Assembly (NCBI RefSeq): GCF_018531495.1 | Contig: NZ_JAHDTI010000001.1 | Span: forward strand, 1,488,001-1,552,000 | DNA length: 64,000 nucleotides | Reading direction: 5' to 3' | DNA from: Nonomuraea sediminis | GTDB lineage: Bacteria; Actinomycetota; Actinomycetes; Streptosporangiales; Streptosporangiaceae | Part shown: positions 9,733-18,166 of the stretch, piece after piece | How positions within the stretch are numbered: the stretch's first letter is position 1 | Layout: each line of letters opens with the position of its first letter | Position numbers and translations under genes: made by a program | Notes under the pieces: generated by a model | Seen by the model: only the letters and a program-made list of their open reading frames with translations | What the model was told of the DNA's origin: nothing | Databases searched by the model: none

Positions 9733-10008
9733 CCGCGACGGCCCCGGCCACCCAGGCCTAGGTACGTCCACGGGATGGCCAGGCTGTCGGGCGGCGGGTC
9801 GAACCGCCGCAGAAACCGGGTACGTGGCGCTGGACGAGCGTGCTCAACTGATACGGGCTCACCATGGCGGATCTACCAGGGCCCGACGACAGCTCGTCGT
9901 AGCGGCCGGGCCCACAGCCTCTACGGCTGGCCGTACTCGGGTCATTGTCGCCGTGAATCTCTGAGAGCGGTGCAGCCCGCACGGCCACGAGGGGCGGGTG
10001 ACACCCCG

Positions 10009-10698
10009 TCACTCCGCACGCGATTGCAGCACAGAACCCTCGACGAACGTGACAGTCTCGTCGAGCGGCGCCCGGCCCGTACGGATGTAATCCACCGTGA
10101 CGTCCTCGAAGCCGATCGACATGCCGCAGAAGAGGATCAGCTCGTCCGGGGGTGACAGGATCTCCGCGACGGTCTTGCGATACACCGACCACGCCATCTG
10201 CGGGCAACTGTGCAGCCCTTCGGCGCGCAGCAGCAGCATGACGCTCTGCAGATACATGCCGACGTCGGCCCATTGGGGCCGCCCCAGGTCACGGTCGATG
10301 TAGCAGAACAGGGCGGCGGGCGCGCCGAACGCCTGCCAATTGCCGGAAGCGGCCCTCTGGCGCGCCTCCCAATCCTCGCGCGAAACACCGAGTGCGCTGT
10401 AGCGCTCCTTGCCGAAGCGGGATCGGCGCTCACGGTACGGGGACTTCAGTGCGGCCGGGTACATCTCGTACTCCCGCTCGTCCCAAGGATCGCCTGCGGC
10501 CACCCGCCTGCCGGCGCGCTTCTTGAGCTCAGCCAGCGGCCCGCCGGTCAGCACGTAAGTGCGCCACGGCTGGAGGTTCGATCCGGACGGCGCCCAAGCC
10601 GCGGCGGACAGCACGCGCTCCAGCACCTCCCTCGGGACAGGCCGATCGGTGAATCCGCGCACCGCCCGTCGACTCGTGACCGCCTCATATACGTCCAT
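10009..10698 (-). CDS. Nitroreductase family protein
   Basis: 229-residue FMN-dependent nitroreductase-like oxidoreductase. The N-terminal SRRAVRGFTDRPVP and APSGSNLQPWR are the classic FMN-phosphate and ring-binding segments. GLHSCPQMAWS and the C-terminal IGFEDVTVDYIRTGR correspond to the family's last FMN contacts. It reduces nitro- or quinone-type compounds with NAD(P)H in the cytoplasm; the natural substrate is unknown. ATG 10698 follows a GGGGGAT stretch. Upstream lie two direct repeats (10714-10759) likely to bind a regulator. The 276-bp gap to the PAP2-GT4 fusion holds nothing recognised. Confidence 0.9.
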   Translation of the reverse strand: MDVYEAVTSRRAVRGFTDRPVPREVLERVLSAAAWAPSGSNLQPWRTYVLTGGPLAELKKRAGRRVAAGDPWDEREYEMYPAALKSPYRERRSRFGKERYSALGVSREDWEARQRAASGNWQAFGAPAALFCYIDRDLGRPQWADVGMYLQSVMLLLRAEGLHSCPQMAWSVYRKTVAEILSPPDELILFCGMSIGFEDVTVDYIRTGRAPLDETVTFVEGSVLQSRAE

Positions 10699-10713
10699 GA
10701 CCGCTATCCCCCT

Positions 10714-10759
10714 ATCTGCTGAACGTGTCTACCAGCCCCATCTGCTCAATGTGTCTACC
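10714..10759. promoter_or_regulatory. Two direct repeats upstream of nitroreductase
   Basis: ATCTGCT(G/C)AA(C/T)GTGTCTACC occurs at 10714-10733 and again at 10740-10759, exactly 26 bp apart, with two mismatches. This is immediately upstream of the minus-strand nitroreductase start, as expected for a tandem operator on one DNA face. Confidence 0.55.
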
Positions 10760-10926
10760 CAATTGACAGTCGGGGACAGGAGATGTCCAAAGGGACGCCA
10801 ACACCTCATGACCGACAGTCGCACCGGTGCCATCACCCGTTTCCTGCGCGCCGCCGGTGTGTGCAGGATCAGGTGGTGAGTCCGTGTGCCGCAACTGAGG
10901 GCTACCCGCCGAGCCCCGGGCAGTTT

Positions 10927-11616
10927 CTAGCCTTTTGAGGCCAGGCGGTCGAGCCATTCGCTCAGCAGCCGCTCCTCCGCGCTGCTCAGCGTCGTCTGCT
11001 CGGGCAGGAGGGCAAGAAGGGTTCGAGCCGCGGCAGGCAGGCCGGCGTCCTGTACGACGGGTTCCTCGCGGGTGACGGCGGCGACCATCGATTCGCGCAG
11101 GGTGGTGAGCAGGGCCGGGTCGCGCTGGTCTTCGGGTAGTGACAACCAGGTGAGGACGGCGCCGCGTGCAGTCGCGTGGATGAGCGCGGCGGCGAGCTTC
11201 TCATCGACACGCAGCCAGCCGCCTGCGGCGAGGCGACGGATGCGCCCGAGCAGGATCTGCATGCCGGCGTGGAAGGCCTCCGAGTCCGTGCCGCGTTTGG
11301 GCTCGCCGTACATCAGCGCGTACAACTCGGGGTTGGCCAGTCCGAACTCGACGGCGAGGTTCCAGCCCGCCCGCAGATCATCGACGGGATCACCACACGC
11401 GTCCACGTGCTTGGCCGCGAGGAACGTGGCATAGCCGTACGCGGCGACCGCCTCCAGCAGCCCGTCCTTGTCGCCGAACAAGCGATAGATCACCGGTGCC
11501 TGCACCCCGGCCGCCGCGGCGACCGCGCGGGTGGTCACCGCCTCACGACCCTCACGGGCGAGGAGGTCGGCCGCTGCTTCGATGACGCGCGTCCGGGTGT
11601 CTGGTTCAGCCAGCAT
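10927..11616 (-). CDS. TetR family transcriptional regulator
   Basis: 229-residue TetR-type repressor. The N-terminal helix-turn-helix is plain (TRAVAAAAGVQAPVIYRLFGDKD, residues about 29-52), with an all-helical ligand domain after it. It is divergent from an amidohydrolase, with only 85 bp between the two starts. That gap holds a perfect palindrome (11628-11641), so it most likely represses its own gene and the amidohydrolase and is released by the enzyme's substrate. No ribosome site is visible before ATG 11616, so the mRNA may be leaderless. Confidence 0.92.
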   Translation of the reverse strand: MLAEPDTRTRVIEAAADLLAREGREAVTTRAVAAAAGVQAPVIYRLFGDKDGLLEAVAAYGYATFLAAKHVDACGDPVDDLRAGWNLAVEFGLANPELYALMYGEPKRGTDSEAFHAGMQILLGRIRRLAAGGWLRVDEKLAAALIHATARGAVLTWLSLPEDQRDPALLTTLRESMVAAVTREEPVVQDAGLPAAARTLLALLPEQTTLSSAEERLLSEWLDRLASKG

Positions 11617-11627
11617 TTATCGATGCT

Positions 11628-11641
11628 AACACTCAAGTGTT
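11628..11641. promoter_or_regulatory. Candidate TetR operator
   Basis: Perfect palindrome AACACT-CA-AGTGTT between the divergent TetR and amidohydrolase starts. Flanking copies of GATGCTAAC and GTGCTAAC and a nearby TATCA-C-TGATA dyad (in 11670-11690) may be part of the same control region. Confidence 0.6.
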
Positions 11642-11701
11642 TCCCTCGATAGTTTCCAGTGCTAACGTAAGGCTGCTATCACTGATAATCAGGAGGTTGA
11701 C

Positions 11702-12715
11702 ATGCGCATCGTGGCCCTTGAGGAGCACGTGGTACTGCCCGCGCTGCTCGACGCATGGACGAAGGCGGGAGAGCCGCAGATCCCGCAGCGCGGCTACGGC
11801 GACGACCCGCTCGCGCGGCGGCTGCGAGACGTCGGCGAGTTGCGCCTGGCCGACATGGACGACCAGGGCATCGACGTCGCGGTGCTGTCCCTGGCCTCAC
11901 CGGGCGTGCAGAACCTGGCACCCACGGATGCCGTGAGCGTCGCCCGTGACGCCAACGACACGCTCGCCGAGATCGCCGCCGCCAACCCGCGATTGCAGGC
12001 ACTCGCCGCCATTCCCACCCCATCCCCCGAAGCCGCCGCGGCGGAACTGGAACGCGCGGTCACCCGGCTCGGTTTCCGCGGCGCGATGCTGTACGGCCGC
12101 ACCGGTACCTCACTCGCCGACGCGGCGGAATTCGACGACCTGTACGGCACGGCCGAGCGGCTCCGGGTGCCGCTGCACTTCCACCCACAGACCCCGCCGC
12201 GAGCGATCCAGGACGCCTACTACTCCGGCCTTCCGCACGGGGTGGGCCCCGCACTCGCGGGCGCCGGACTGGGCTGGTACTACGACCTCGGCGTGCAGTA
12301 CCTGCGGATGGTCTTCTCCGGGGTGTTCGACCGCCACCCCGACCTGCAGGTGATTGCCGGCCACTGGGGCGAGGTCGTCCTGTTCTACCTGGACCACATC
12401 GGGGTCCTGCAGGAGATGGCGAAGCTGCAGCGGCCCCTGGCGGACTACTTCCGCCACAACTTCTGGGTCGCCGGCAGCGGCACGGTCAGCGAGCGCTACC
12501 TGCGCTGGACCGCGGAGGTCGTCGGAACGGACCGCATGCTCTACTCCACCGACTACCCCTACACCTTCGGCACTCGGCCCGGCGGCTTCCCGTTCCTGGA
12601 CACCAGCGGCGGGGTCGCCCGCAAGTTCCTCGAGCAAGCGCCGTTCACCGCGGAAGAGAAGGCCGCCATCGGCTCCGGCAACTGGCAGCGACTGACCGGT
12701 AGTTCACCCGACTGA
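11702..12715 (+). CDS. Amidohydrolase family 2 (gamma-resorcylate decarboxylase-like)
   Basis: 337-residue TIM-barrel metalloenzyme of the amidohydrolase-2/ACMSD group, typically non-oxidative decarboxylases of aromatic acids. The N-terminal ALEEHVV supplies the E-x-H metal pair. LHFHPQTP (159-164), IAGHWGE (His221) and YSTDYPY (Asp284) are the other conserved metal or catalytic positions. The length fits gamma-resorcylate decarboxylase relatives. AGGAGG lies five bases before ATG 11702. The divergent TetR suggests induction by an aromatic substrate (inference). Confidence 0.87.
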   Translation: MRIVALEEHVVLPALLDAWTKAGEPQIPQRGYGDDPLARRLRDVGELRLADMDDQGIDVAVLSLASPGVQNLAPTDAVSVARDANDTLAEIAAANPRLQALAAIPTPSPEAAAAELERAVTRLGFRGAMLYGRTGTSLADAAEFDDLYGTAERLRVPLHFHPQTPPRAIQDAYYSGLPHGVGPALAGAGLGWYYDLGVQYLRMVFSGVFDRHPDLQVIAGHWGEVVLFYLDHIGVLQEMAKLQRPLADYFRHNFWVAGSGTVSERYLRWTAEVVGTDRMLYSTDYPYTFGTRPGGFPFLDTSGGVARKFLEQAPFTAEEKAAIGSGNWQRLTGSSPD

Positions 12716-12742
12716 TCACGGGTGCCGGTTGCCCAGCGCGCG

Positions 12743-13993
12743 TCAGACCTCGCTGCCCGAGGACCCTTCACGCGTCTGCGCCAGGGATTCGGCAGCGATT
12801 CGCCAGATCTCCGCGGCAAGGTCGATGTTGGAGTCTTGCTGGGCTCGCTGGGCGAGACTCCTCAATCCGGCCAGGCCTTCCTCAGCCTTGCCCTCGAGAA
12901 GGAGGACCTGATTGCGGAGGATGTCCAGCCTGATGCGTTCCCGGTAGCTCATGCGCAGGTCGGTCGCGGCGAGCCGATCGAGCAGGGCGTGAGCGTCCGT
13001 GACCCGGCCCTCCTGGACGGCGATGTCTGCCCGGATGGACATCAGTTGCTGCTCCAGAGCCGGTGTCCCGGCGAACGGGAGGGCCGCTTCGACCGCCTCA
13101 ACGCACCGAAGGGCGAGATCTGGCTCGGGAGGGGTCTTCTGAAGATGAAGCCTGGCCGAGGCCGTCCGCAGGCGCAGCCACAGGGTGAGGTTCTCCCGGC
13201 CGTCGAAGCGCTCCAGGGCTTGGTCGAGCAGCGCCTGCGCGGTCGTGAGCTCGCCCTGAAAGACTCGGACTGCCGCCGCGGTCCACATGGCTTCGGCCCA
13301 CAGCGCGTCGGACTGGCCCTCGACCAGAACGGCGAGCTCATCCGCATGCCTTCGAGCTTCGGACAGCCGACCCGACTCCGCCTCCACGGACACGAGTGCC
13401 AGCAGGGCCGTGGCCATGTCCCGTGAGGACAGCTCGCCATCCAGGGCCAGCCGATGGGCGACCGTGGCAGCCTCGACCGCAGGCGTGATCTCTCCAGAGG
13501 CCCGCATGCAGCGCGCGAGCTGGGTCAACGCTCTGACTCTCAGCTCTGGCAGCCCGATCTCGTCGCTGAGCCTGACCAACTCGTCAAGGTAGGCGCGCTC
13601 AGCAGGGTATTCGTTGTGCCGTCGTTTCCACTCGGCGACCCGCCACAGGGCCTGCCAGCGCAGCAAAGGGTCCTGGCCACGCGCGGTCTTCAGCGCCTCG
13701 GCCAGCAGCGCGGCCGTCTCGTCCGAGTCGAGGCCGGTGGCGATGGTCAGACTCTGTGCCAGCGGCGACGACGCGGACTCCTCGAACTCCGCCGGACTGA
13801 TCCCGAGCTGGTTGGCCAGGTGCGCAACAGCACGCTCGGTGGGCTGGCGGGCTCCGGACTCCAAGCGCGAGAGGTACCCGGTCGACATGTCGTCGCCCGC
13901 GAGTGCACTCTGCGTGAGACCTCGCTCGGTCCTCAACTGCTTGAGCCGGCGGCCGAACTGCGGCTGCTGGAGCACGTACTTGCCCCCAAACAT
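12743..13993 (-). CDS. XRE-family regulator with TPR-like domain
   Basis: About 416 residues. The N-terminal Cro/C1 helix-turn-helix (FGRRLKQLRTERGLTQSALA, then MSTGYLSRLESGARQPTE) is followed by a long all-alpha region of TPR-like helical pairs (RAYLDELVRLSDEIGL, ADIAVQEGRVTDAHALLDRLA). This architecture fits actinobacterial regulators that sense a peptide or small ligand through TPRs. Start chosen at ATG 13993, close to the HTH; ATG 14032 and an upstream ATG at 14119 are in frame without good ribosome sites. It is divergent from the DUF4267 gene across a control region with palindromes and a hexamer repeat. Confidence 0.85.
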   Translation of the reverse strand: MFGGKYVLQQPQFGRRLKQLRTERGLTQSALAGDDMSTGYLSRLESGARQPTERAVAHLANQLGISPAEFEESASSPLAQSLTIATGLDSDETAALLAEALKTARGQDPLLRWQALWRVAEWKRRHNEYPAERAYLDELVRLSDEIGLPELRVRALTQLARCMRASGEITPAVEAATVAHRLALDGELSSRDMATALLALVSVEAESGRLSEARRHADELAVLVEGQSDALWAEAMWTAAAVRVFQGELTTAQALLDQALERFDGRENLTLWLRLRTASARLHLQKTPPEPDLALRCVEAVEAALPFAGTPALEQQLMSIRADIAVQEGRVTDAHALLDRLAATDLRMSYRERIRLDILRNQVLLLEGKAEEGLAGLRSLAQRAQQDSNIDLAAEIWRIAAESLAQTREGSSGSEV

Positions 13994-14087
13994 GTGTATC
14001 GACGACAGGTCCTGGCCAAGCCACCTTGCCATCGACGTGCCAAATGTGTCAGTGCTGTCGCGCTCGATCTTAGCCACCTCACACCTG

Positions 14088-14107
14088 CTTGGCAAACCTT
14101 TGCCAAG
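14088..14107. promoter_or_regulatory. Perfect palindrome CTTGGCAAA-CC-TTTGCCAAG
   Basis: 20-bp perfect inverted repeat about 95 bp upstream of the XRE start chosen here. The same half-site recurs at 14252-14282 on the other side of the hexamer repeat, suggesting a dimeric repressor with two or more operators. Confidence 0.65.
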
Positions 14108-14167
14108 CAGGGCAAGCACTTCTGTTCCAGCAAGGACGACGCGACGCTGTTCAGCCAGCAGGCAGCA

Positions 14168-14225
14168 TCGAGGTCGAGGTCGAGGTCGAGGTCGAGGTCG
14201 AGGTCGAGGTCGAGGTCGAGGTCGA
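14168..14225. repeat. (TCGAGG)n tandem repeat, 9 full units plus TCGA
   Basis: 58 bases of uninterrupted TCGAGG units in the intergenic control region between the XRE regulator and the DUF4267 gene, flanked on both sides by TTGGCAA palindromes. It is unlike the rest of the window. A 6-bp unit would keep any reading frame but change operator spacing by about half a helical turn per unit gained or lost. Confidence 0.95.
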
Positions 14226-14242
14226 CAAGGAGGGTTCGCCGC

Positions 14243-14302
14243 ATGACATTGTTGGCAAATCTCTTTGGCAAACTATTGCCAAGATGTTGGAGATGGTCGT
14301 AG
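14243..14302 (+). CDS. Possible 19-residue leader peptide
   Basis: ATG 14243 follows a strong AAGGAGGG ribosome site by eight bases and encodes MTLLANLFGKLLPRCWRWS before a stop at 14302, 35 bases before the DUF4267 start. The frame overlaps the second TTGGCAA operator. It may be a leader peptide or a chance frame; nothing about its function can be read. Confidence 0.3.
   Translation: MTLLANLFGKLLPRCWRWS
14252..14282. promoter_or_regulatory. TTGGCAA half-site plus palindrome
   Basis: TTGGCAAAT (14252-14260), then TTGGCAA-ACTA-TTGCCAA (14265-14282). These share the half-site of the palindrome at 14088-14107 and lie 56 bp upstream of the DUF4267 start, as expected for an operator controlling that gene. 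Confidence 0.6.
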
Positions 14303-14337
14303 ATTCTCTGGCAACACGAACTTCTCAGGGAGACATC

Positions 14338-14742
14338 ATGAAGAACCTCGCCACTGCCCTCGCCGTCATCGGTGGACTCTTCATCACCTACGTCGGCATC
14401 ACCTATCTCCTGGACGGCCAGGCCACGGCCGCCGGTTTCGGTGTGCCCCACCCGCCCACTGGCAACGCCGGCGGCTACTTCGCCGTCAAGGGCGTGCGTG
14501 ACATCGGACAGGGGCTCGTCATCTTCGCCCTCCTGCTGGCCGGCCAGCGCCGGACGCTCGGCTGGGCGATGCTCGCGGGGTCATTCGTGCCCTTCGGCGA
14601 CATGATCATCGTGCTGTCGCAGGACGGTCGGGTGGCCGCGGCACTGGGCATCCACCTCGCCACCGCGCTCGTGGTAGCGCTCACCGGGGCGCTTCTCCTC
14701 CACACCAACCCTCGATCCCGCGCCGTCCCCGCGGTTGCGTAG
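14338..14742 (+). CDS. DUF4267 small membrane protein
   Basis: 134 residues with about four hydrophobic helices (ALAVIGGLFITYVGITYLL, GQGLVIFALLLA, WAMLAGSFVPFGDMIIVL, ALVVALTGALLL). The spacing and the motif GNAGGYFAVKGVRDIGQG match the DUF4267 family of unknown function, probably in the cell membrane. ATG 14338 follows CAGGGAGAC. It is controlled by the unusual upstream region, probably by the divergent XRE protein (inference). The cupin gene follows 200 bp downstream on the same strand. Confidence 0.85.
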   Translation: MKNLATALAVIGGLFITYVGITYLLDGQATAAGFGVPHPPTGNAGGYFAVKGVRDIGQGLVIFALLLAGQRRTLGWAMLAGSFVPFGDMIIVLSQDGRVAAALGIHLATALVVALTGALLLHTNPRSRAVPAVA

Positions 14743-14945
14743 GAACTGCGGCAGCGCTCACCCCCACGCCGCCTTCGCCAGCGGACGACCCTGCAACGGC
14801 GAGGGGTGGTCGACGTACTCGATCACCCGTCGCCGCGAATCCGCCAATCCCACACCGCACCCCGCCGATCGACGTGCGCGACCGTATCCGAAGCCGTCCA
14901 TCACCGCTCGAGTTATCGATCGTCATCACGCAAGGAGTCTTGGAA

Positions 14946-15440
14946 ATGTCGCTGGTCATGCCGAAATTCGACGACTCTGTGATCGTCCGCTCCGCCGAAG
15001 CCGAAATCATCGGTCGCGCCCCGACCACGATCCGGCTGCTGGCCGACAGCAGCTCGACCGGCGGTGCGCTGTCCACCCATCGGGTCAGCCTGACCAACGG
15101 CGCCAACGGCGCCAGCCCGCACCACCACTCCAACTCAGCCGAGCTGTTCTACATGCTCGACGGCACTGCCCAACTGCTGTCCGGCGAACAGGTCGTCACC
15201 GCTGAACGCGGCGACCTCGTCATCGTCCCGCCAGGCCTCGCCCACGCCTTCGCCGCCGCACCGGGCGAAGACGCCGACATCCTCATCGTCATTACTCCAG
15301 GGGTGGAACGGTTCGAGTACTTCCGCCACCTCGAACGCATCGCCTACGGCAAGGTCCCCCCAGAAAGCCTGCTGGAAGTCCAGGAGCTCTACGACACCTA
15401 CTTCCTCAACAGCACAACCTGGAACAACGCCAGATCCTGA
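14946..15440 (+). CDS. Cupin domain protein
   Basis: 164-residue monocupin. SPHHHSNSAELFYMLDGTAQLL is the first motif with three successive His, and GDLVIVPPGLAHAFAAAPGED the second with another His, so a metal centre is likely. A helical C-terminal tail (LEVQELYDTYFLN) follows the barrel. AAGGAG precedes ATG 14946 by about nine bases. It could share a transcript with the DUF4267 gene. The reaction is unknown; it is not closely similar to the cupin at 7030. Confidence 0.83.
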   Translation: MSLVMPKFDDSVIVRSAEAEIIGRAPTTIRLLADSSSTGGALSTHRVSLTNGANGASPHHHSNSAELFYMLDGTAQLLSGEQVVTAERGDLVIVPPGLAHAFAAAPGEDADILIVITPGVERFEYFRHLERIAYGKVPPESLLEVQELYDTYFLNSTTWNNARS

Positions 15441-15602
15441 AGCCCAACCAGCGACAGCCGAGTCACGACGATGTCACTGACGCCCAAACATCCGAAACCA
15501 ACCGTCAACGCCAGAGCTCGGAAATCAGACACAGAAGCCAGCCGGACCGGGACCCGATCGCAGCCGTCGAGATCGGCGAGTCAGCTCAAGCTCGGGAGGG
15601 AG
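15441..15602. other. Intergenic before intron remnant
   Basis: Together with 15741-15837 this is the non-genic part of the 400-bp gap between the cupin and the MBL protein. Apart from the reverse transcriptase remnant, nothing is recognised. Confidence 0.4.
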
Positions 15603-15740
15603 CGAGTGCCCCTGGGGAGCTCCGGTGAGGCTGTCCTTGAACAGACCGTGGCGTATCACCCCGGCCTCCAGGAACGCCTTCACCAGCGCCAGAACGCGCT
15701 TGTCGGAAATCCTGGAGCGGATCAGCTCATTCCGGTACGG
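15603..15740 (-). pseudogene. Group II intron reverse transcriptase/maturase remnant
   Basis: About 43 codons on the minus strand read SDKRVLALVKAFLEAGV and, a few residues on, DSLTGAPQG. This is the block of group II intron-encoded reverse transcriptases around ...KVLALVKAFLKAG... and the TGTPQGGILSP motif. Similarity breaks right after APQG, the YADD catalytic block is absent, and the upstream part is unrelated. It is a dead internal fragment. No intron RNA domains V/VI could be recognised nearby. Confidence 0.7.
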
Positions 15741-15837
15741 CGTGCCAGCTCCCCCATCACCGCGGCGAACGGATTGCCCAGCCCGTTGCCGGGATCGCCA
15801 GGATCGACGAAGGCCGACCCGAGCACCACCGGGCCGC

Positions 15838-16716
15838 TCACGCCTCGGGCCACAAGATGAAAAGCGGGAAGGCACACCGGGCGGGTTGGGCGCCGATCTC
15901 CTCCAGGGCCGCGCGAATCTCCCGCAGGTGTCCTGTGGTCATCTGCAGGGGTGGCTCCTCGGGCTGGTACGTCGTCCGGATCGGGTAATCCACGCCCGAC
16001 CGCATGGTCATCTCGATGTGGCAGCCGAGCACGTGGGTCACCCGCCGGCGGCCGGAGAACTCGATCAGCCTGTCGATGGTGCGGGTGAATGCCGGCCAGT
16101 CCGTGATGTACAGCCGGCCCGGGTAGACCGTGTCACCGGTGAGCAGGAACCCGGTCCACGGGTCGTAGAAGGTGACCGCCGCCTCATGGTGGCCGGGGGT
16201 GGCCAGGCACTCCAGCGCCCGCCCGCCCAGGTCGACCTGCGCCACGGCGCCCGGATCCTGATCGAAGCCGAAGTACGGCCAGGCACTGGCCAGGTCCGCG
16301 CCGATCACCGTGGTGTCGGGGCGGCCGGCGAACTGGCCATCGCCCGCGACGTGGTCGCCGTGCGGATGGGTGTGCAGCACCAGCAGGTGGTACGTCCCCC
16401 GGGGGTTGCGAGCGAGCCACCCGCCGACGAGCTCGTCGACCACCCGGCGCAAAGGGAAGAACTCGGCCGACGCCGTGGCCCCGGTGTCGATCAGCATCGC
16501 CTGAGCGTTTCCGAACAGCAGGAACAGGAAGGGCGCCTCGTAGTTGATCGCCTTGTTCTGCCGCAGGATGAAGGTGTGCTCGTCGTAGGCGTGGACCTGG
16601 ATGTCGGGGTCGGTGTTGTGCTTGGCCGATGGCGAGCCGTGGATCCACCGGACATCCAGCCCTTGAGGGGATGCGACCTGGCCGACGAAATCGATGAAAG
16701 ATCTGCCCGCGTCCAC
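15838..16716 (-). CDS. MBL-fold metallo-hydrolase
   Basis: 292-residue metallo-beta-lactamase-fold hydrolase. The zinc signature LHTHPHGDHV gives H-x-H-x-D-H at about 117-122, and LTGDTVYPGRLYI with a later VLGCHIEM supply the remaining metal ligands. There is no signal peptide from the chosen start. GTG 16716 follows AAGGAG by five bases; the frame is open another 100 codons upstream, but that stretch is Arg-rich noise. Related enzymes are lactonases, glyoxalase-II-like or sulfatase-type hydrolases; the substrate is unknown. Confidence 0.87.
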   Translation of the reverse strand: MDAGRSFIDFVGQVASPQGLDVRWIHGSPSAKHNTDPDIQVHAYDEHTFILRQNKAINYEAPFLFLLFGNAQAMLIDTGATASAEFFPLRRVVDELVGGWLARNPRGTYHLLVLHTHPHGDHVAGDGQFAGRPDTTVIGADLASAWPYFGFDQDPGAVAQVDLGGRALECLATPGHHEAAVTFYDPWTGFLLTGDTVYPGRLYITDWPAFTRTIDRLIEFSGRRRVTHVLGCHIEMTMRSGVDYPIRTTYQPEEPPLQMTTGHLREIRAALEEIGAQPARCAFPLFILWPEA

Positions 16717-17370
16717 GACGTCTCCTTGCGTGCGTCGTCTTGGCGGGCCGGGTACGGCGCACATCTCGTCCGGGGCAGGCAGGTACAAGCCTCCATCGCA
16801 AAAGTAGCACGGCACCGATCGGCAACCCCGGCGACGCAGGCGCTGCCTGTACCGAAACACGGGCCCTGCACGCCCACCTGCGCCGGCGCAACGCCCACAC
16901 CCGCCACCCGACGTGTTGACAGCCCAACGCCGTGAACGCGCCCACATCCGCAGCGAGAGCTGGAACCTCCGCCCGATTCGTGGCCGGCGGGGCCTACCCG
17001 GCGGGCCCGTCTGCACAGACTGATCGCCAGGGCACGGGATTACCGTCCCTCTCTACCACCGCGCGATGGCTGGCGAGTCAGCCCAGCCCGTCAACGTGAC
17101 CGAGATCGGCAGGATCCGCACCCTGAGCCAGATGCGCCCGGCGACACCGGCCACGTCACCGACAATCCCACGCACGGCGAGTTCTAGACCGCCGACTGGG
17201 CGCGAGGCCGGTGCGGGCGATTCCACCCATCCGGCGCGGGAGCCGGTAAGAGGTGCGACGTGGGTGTGCAGGCGTACCCCGTCCAGTCGCGGGTTTCGCA
17301 CTGAGACTGTCGACGAAGACTGGGGTGTGACCCCGGTTCGACGAGCGGCACACGGGTGTGGGCTGGTTCC
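16717..17370. other. Intergenic with transposase remnant
   Basis: About 650 bases between the divergent MBL protein and the alpha/beta hydrolase. Apart from the IS630-type remnant (16862-16975), no motif or structured element was recognised. The promoters of both flanking genes must be here. Confidence 0.45.
16862..16975 (+). pseudogene. IS630-type transposase C-terminal remnant, frameshifted
   Basis: The plus strand reads RALHAHLRRRNAHTRHP in one frame and continues as DVLTAQRRERAHIRSE one base shifted. Intact IS630-family transposases end ...LRWRNANARHPDVL-AAQRRERARIRSE..., so the match runs straight through a single-base frameshift near 16910. No DDE core or terminal repeats remain. This is from memory of the family and is not a search result. 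Confidence 0.6.
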
Positions 17371-18165
17371 ATGACCGCTACCCCTGTGATCTTCATTCAT
17401 GGCCTCTGGCTGCACGCCACGTCCTGGACGCCCTGGGCCGACCTGTTCCGCGACGCGGGATACGACCCGCACCTGCCCGGCTGGCCCGGCGACCCCGACA
17501 CGGTCGAGGAGGCCCGCGCCAACCCCGAGAGCATCGCCGACCACGGCATCGACGAGGTCGTCGAGCACTACGCGGACTACATCGCCAAGCTGGGCGTGCA
17601 GCCGATCCTCATCGGCCACTCCTTCGGCGGGATGATCGCCCAGAAGCTGCTCGGCCAGGACCGCGCCGCCGCCACGATCGCCATCGACGCCGCCCAGATC
17701 AAGGGCGTCCTGCCGCTGCCGCTCTCAGCCCTGCGCTCCACCCTCCCGGTGTTCAAGAACCCCGCCAACAAGCACCGCTCCGTCTCCCTCACCGCCGGCC
17801 AGTTCCGCTTCGCCTTCGGCAACGCGCTCCCTACGGAGGAGTCGGACATGCTGTACGAGCGCTGGACCATCCCGGCCCCCGGCAAGCCGCTCTTCGAAGC
17901 CGCGTCAGCCAACTTCGACCCCCACTCCCCCGCCAAGGTCAACACCGAGAACTCCGGCCGCGGCCCGCTCCTGCTCATCATGGGCGGCCGGGACCACACC
18001 GTCCCCGAGTCGGTCACCAAGGCAACACTCAAGCAGTACCGCCACTCCGAGGCCGTCACCGACCTCATCGAGTTCGCCGACCGCGGCCACTCGCTGACGA
18101 TCGACCACGGCTGGCGCGAGGTCGCCGACACCTGCCTCGACTGGCTGCGCGCGCAGTCCCTCTGA
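17371..18165 (+). CDS. Alpha/beta hydrolase
   Basis: 264-residue alpha/beta hydrolase, cytoplasmic. FIHGLWLHATSW is the oxyanion segment, GHSFGGMIAQ holds the nucleophile Ser (about 83), GGRDHTVPE the acid, and DRGHSLTIDH the catalytic His. It ends one base before the ATG of the SDR gene, so the two form a tight pair, probably one catabolic or detoxifying unit. A decayed copy of its C-terminus precedes a second copy of the SDR at 43480-44378. ATG 17371 gives the normal N-terminus beginning just before the first strand. Confidence 0.9.
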   Translation: MTATPVIFIHGLWLHATSWTPWADLFRDAGYDPHLPGWPGDPDTVEEARANPESIADHGIDEVVEHYADYIAKLGVQPILIGHSFGGMIAQKLLGQDRAAATIAIDAAQIKGVLPLPLSALRSTLPVFKNPANKHRSVSLTAGQFRFAFGNALPTEESDMLYERWTIPAPGKPLFEAASANFDPHSPAKVNTENSGRGPLLLIMGGRDHTVPESVTKATLKQYRHSEAVTDLIEFADRGHSLTIDHGWREVADTCLDWLRAQSL

Positions 18166-18166
18166 C

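Noticed and set aside
14168..14225. Short tandem repeat considered as a CRISPR or as part of a Glu-Val coding repeat
   Set aside because: No spacers, so not CRISPR. The frame that gives alternating Glu-Val lies upstream of the supported DUF4267 start and has no ribosome site.
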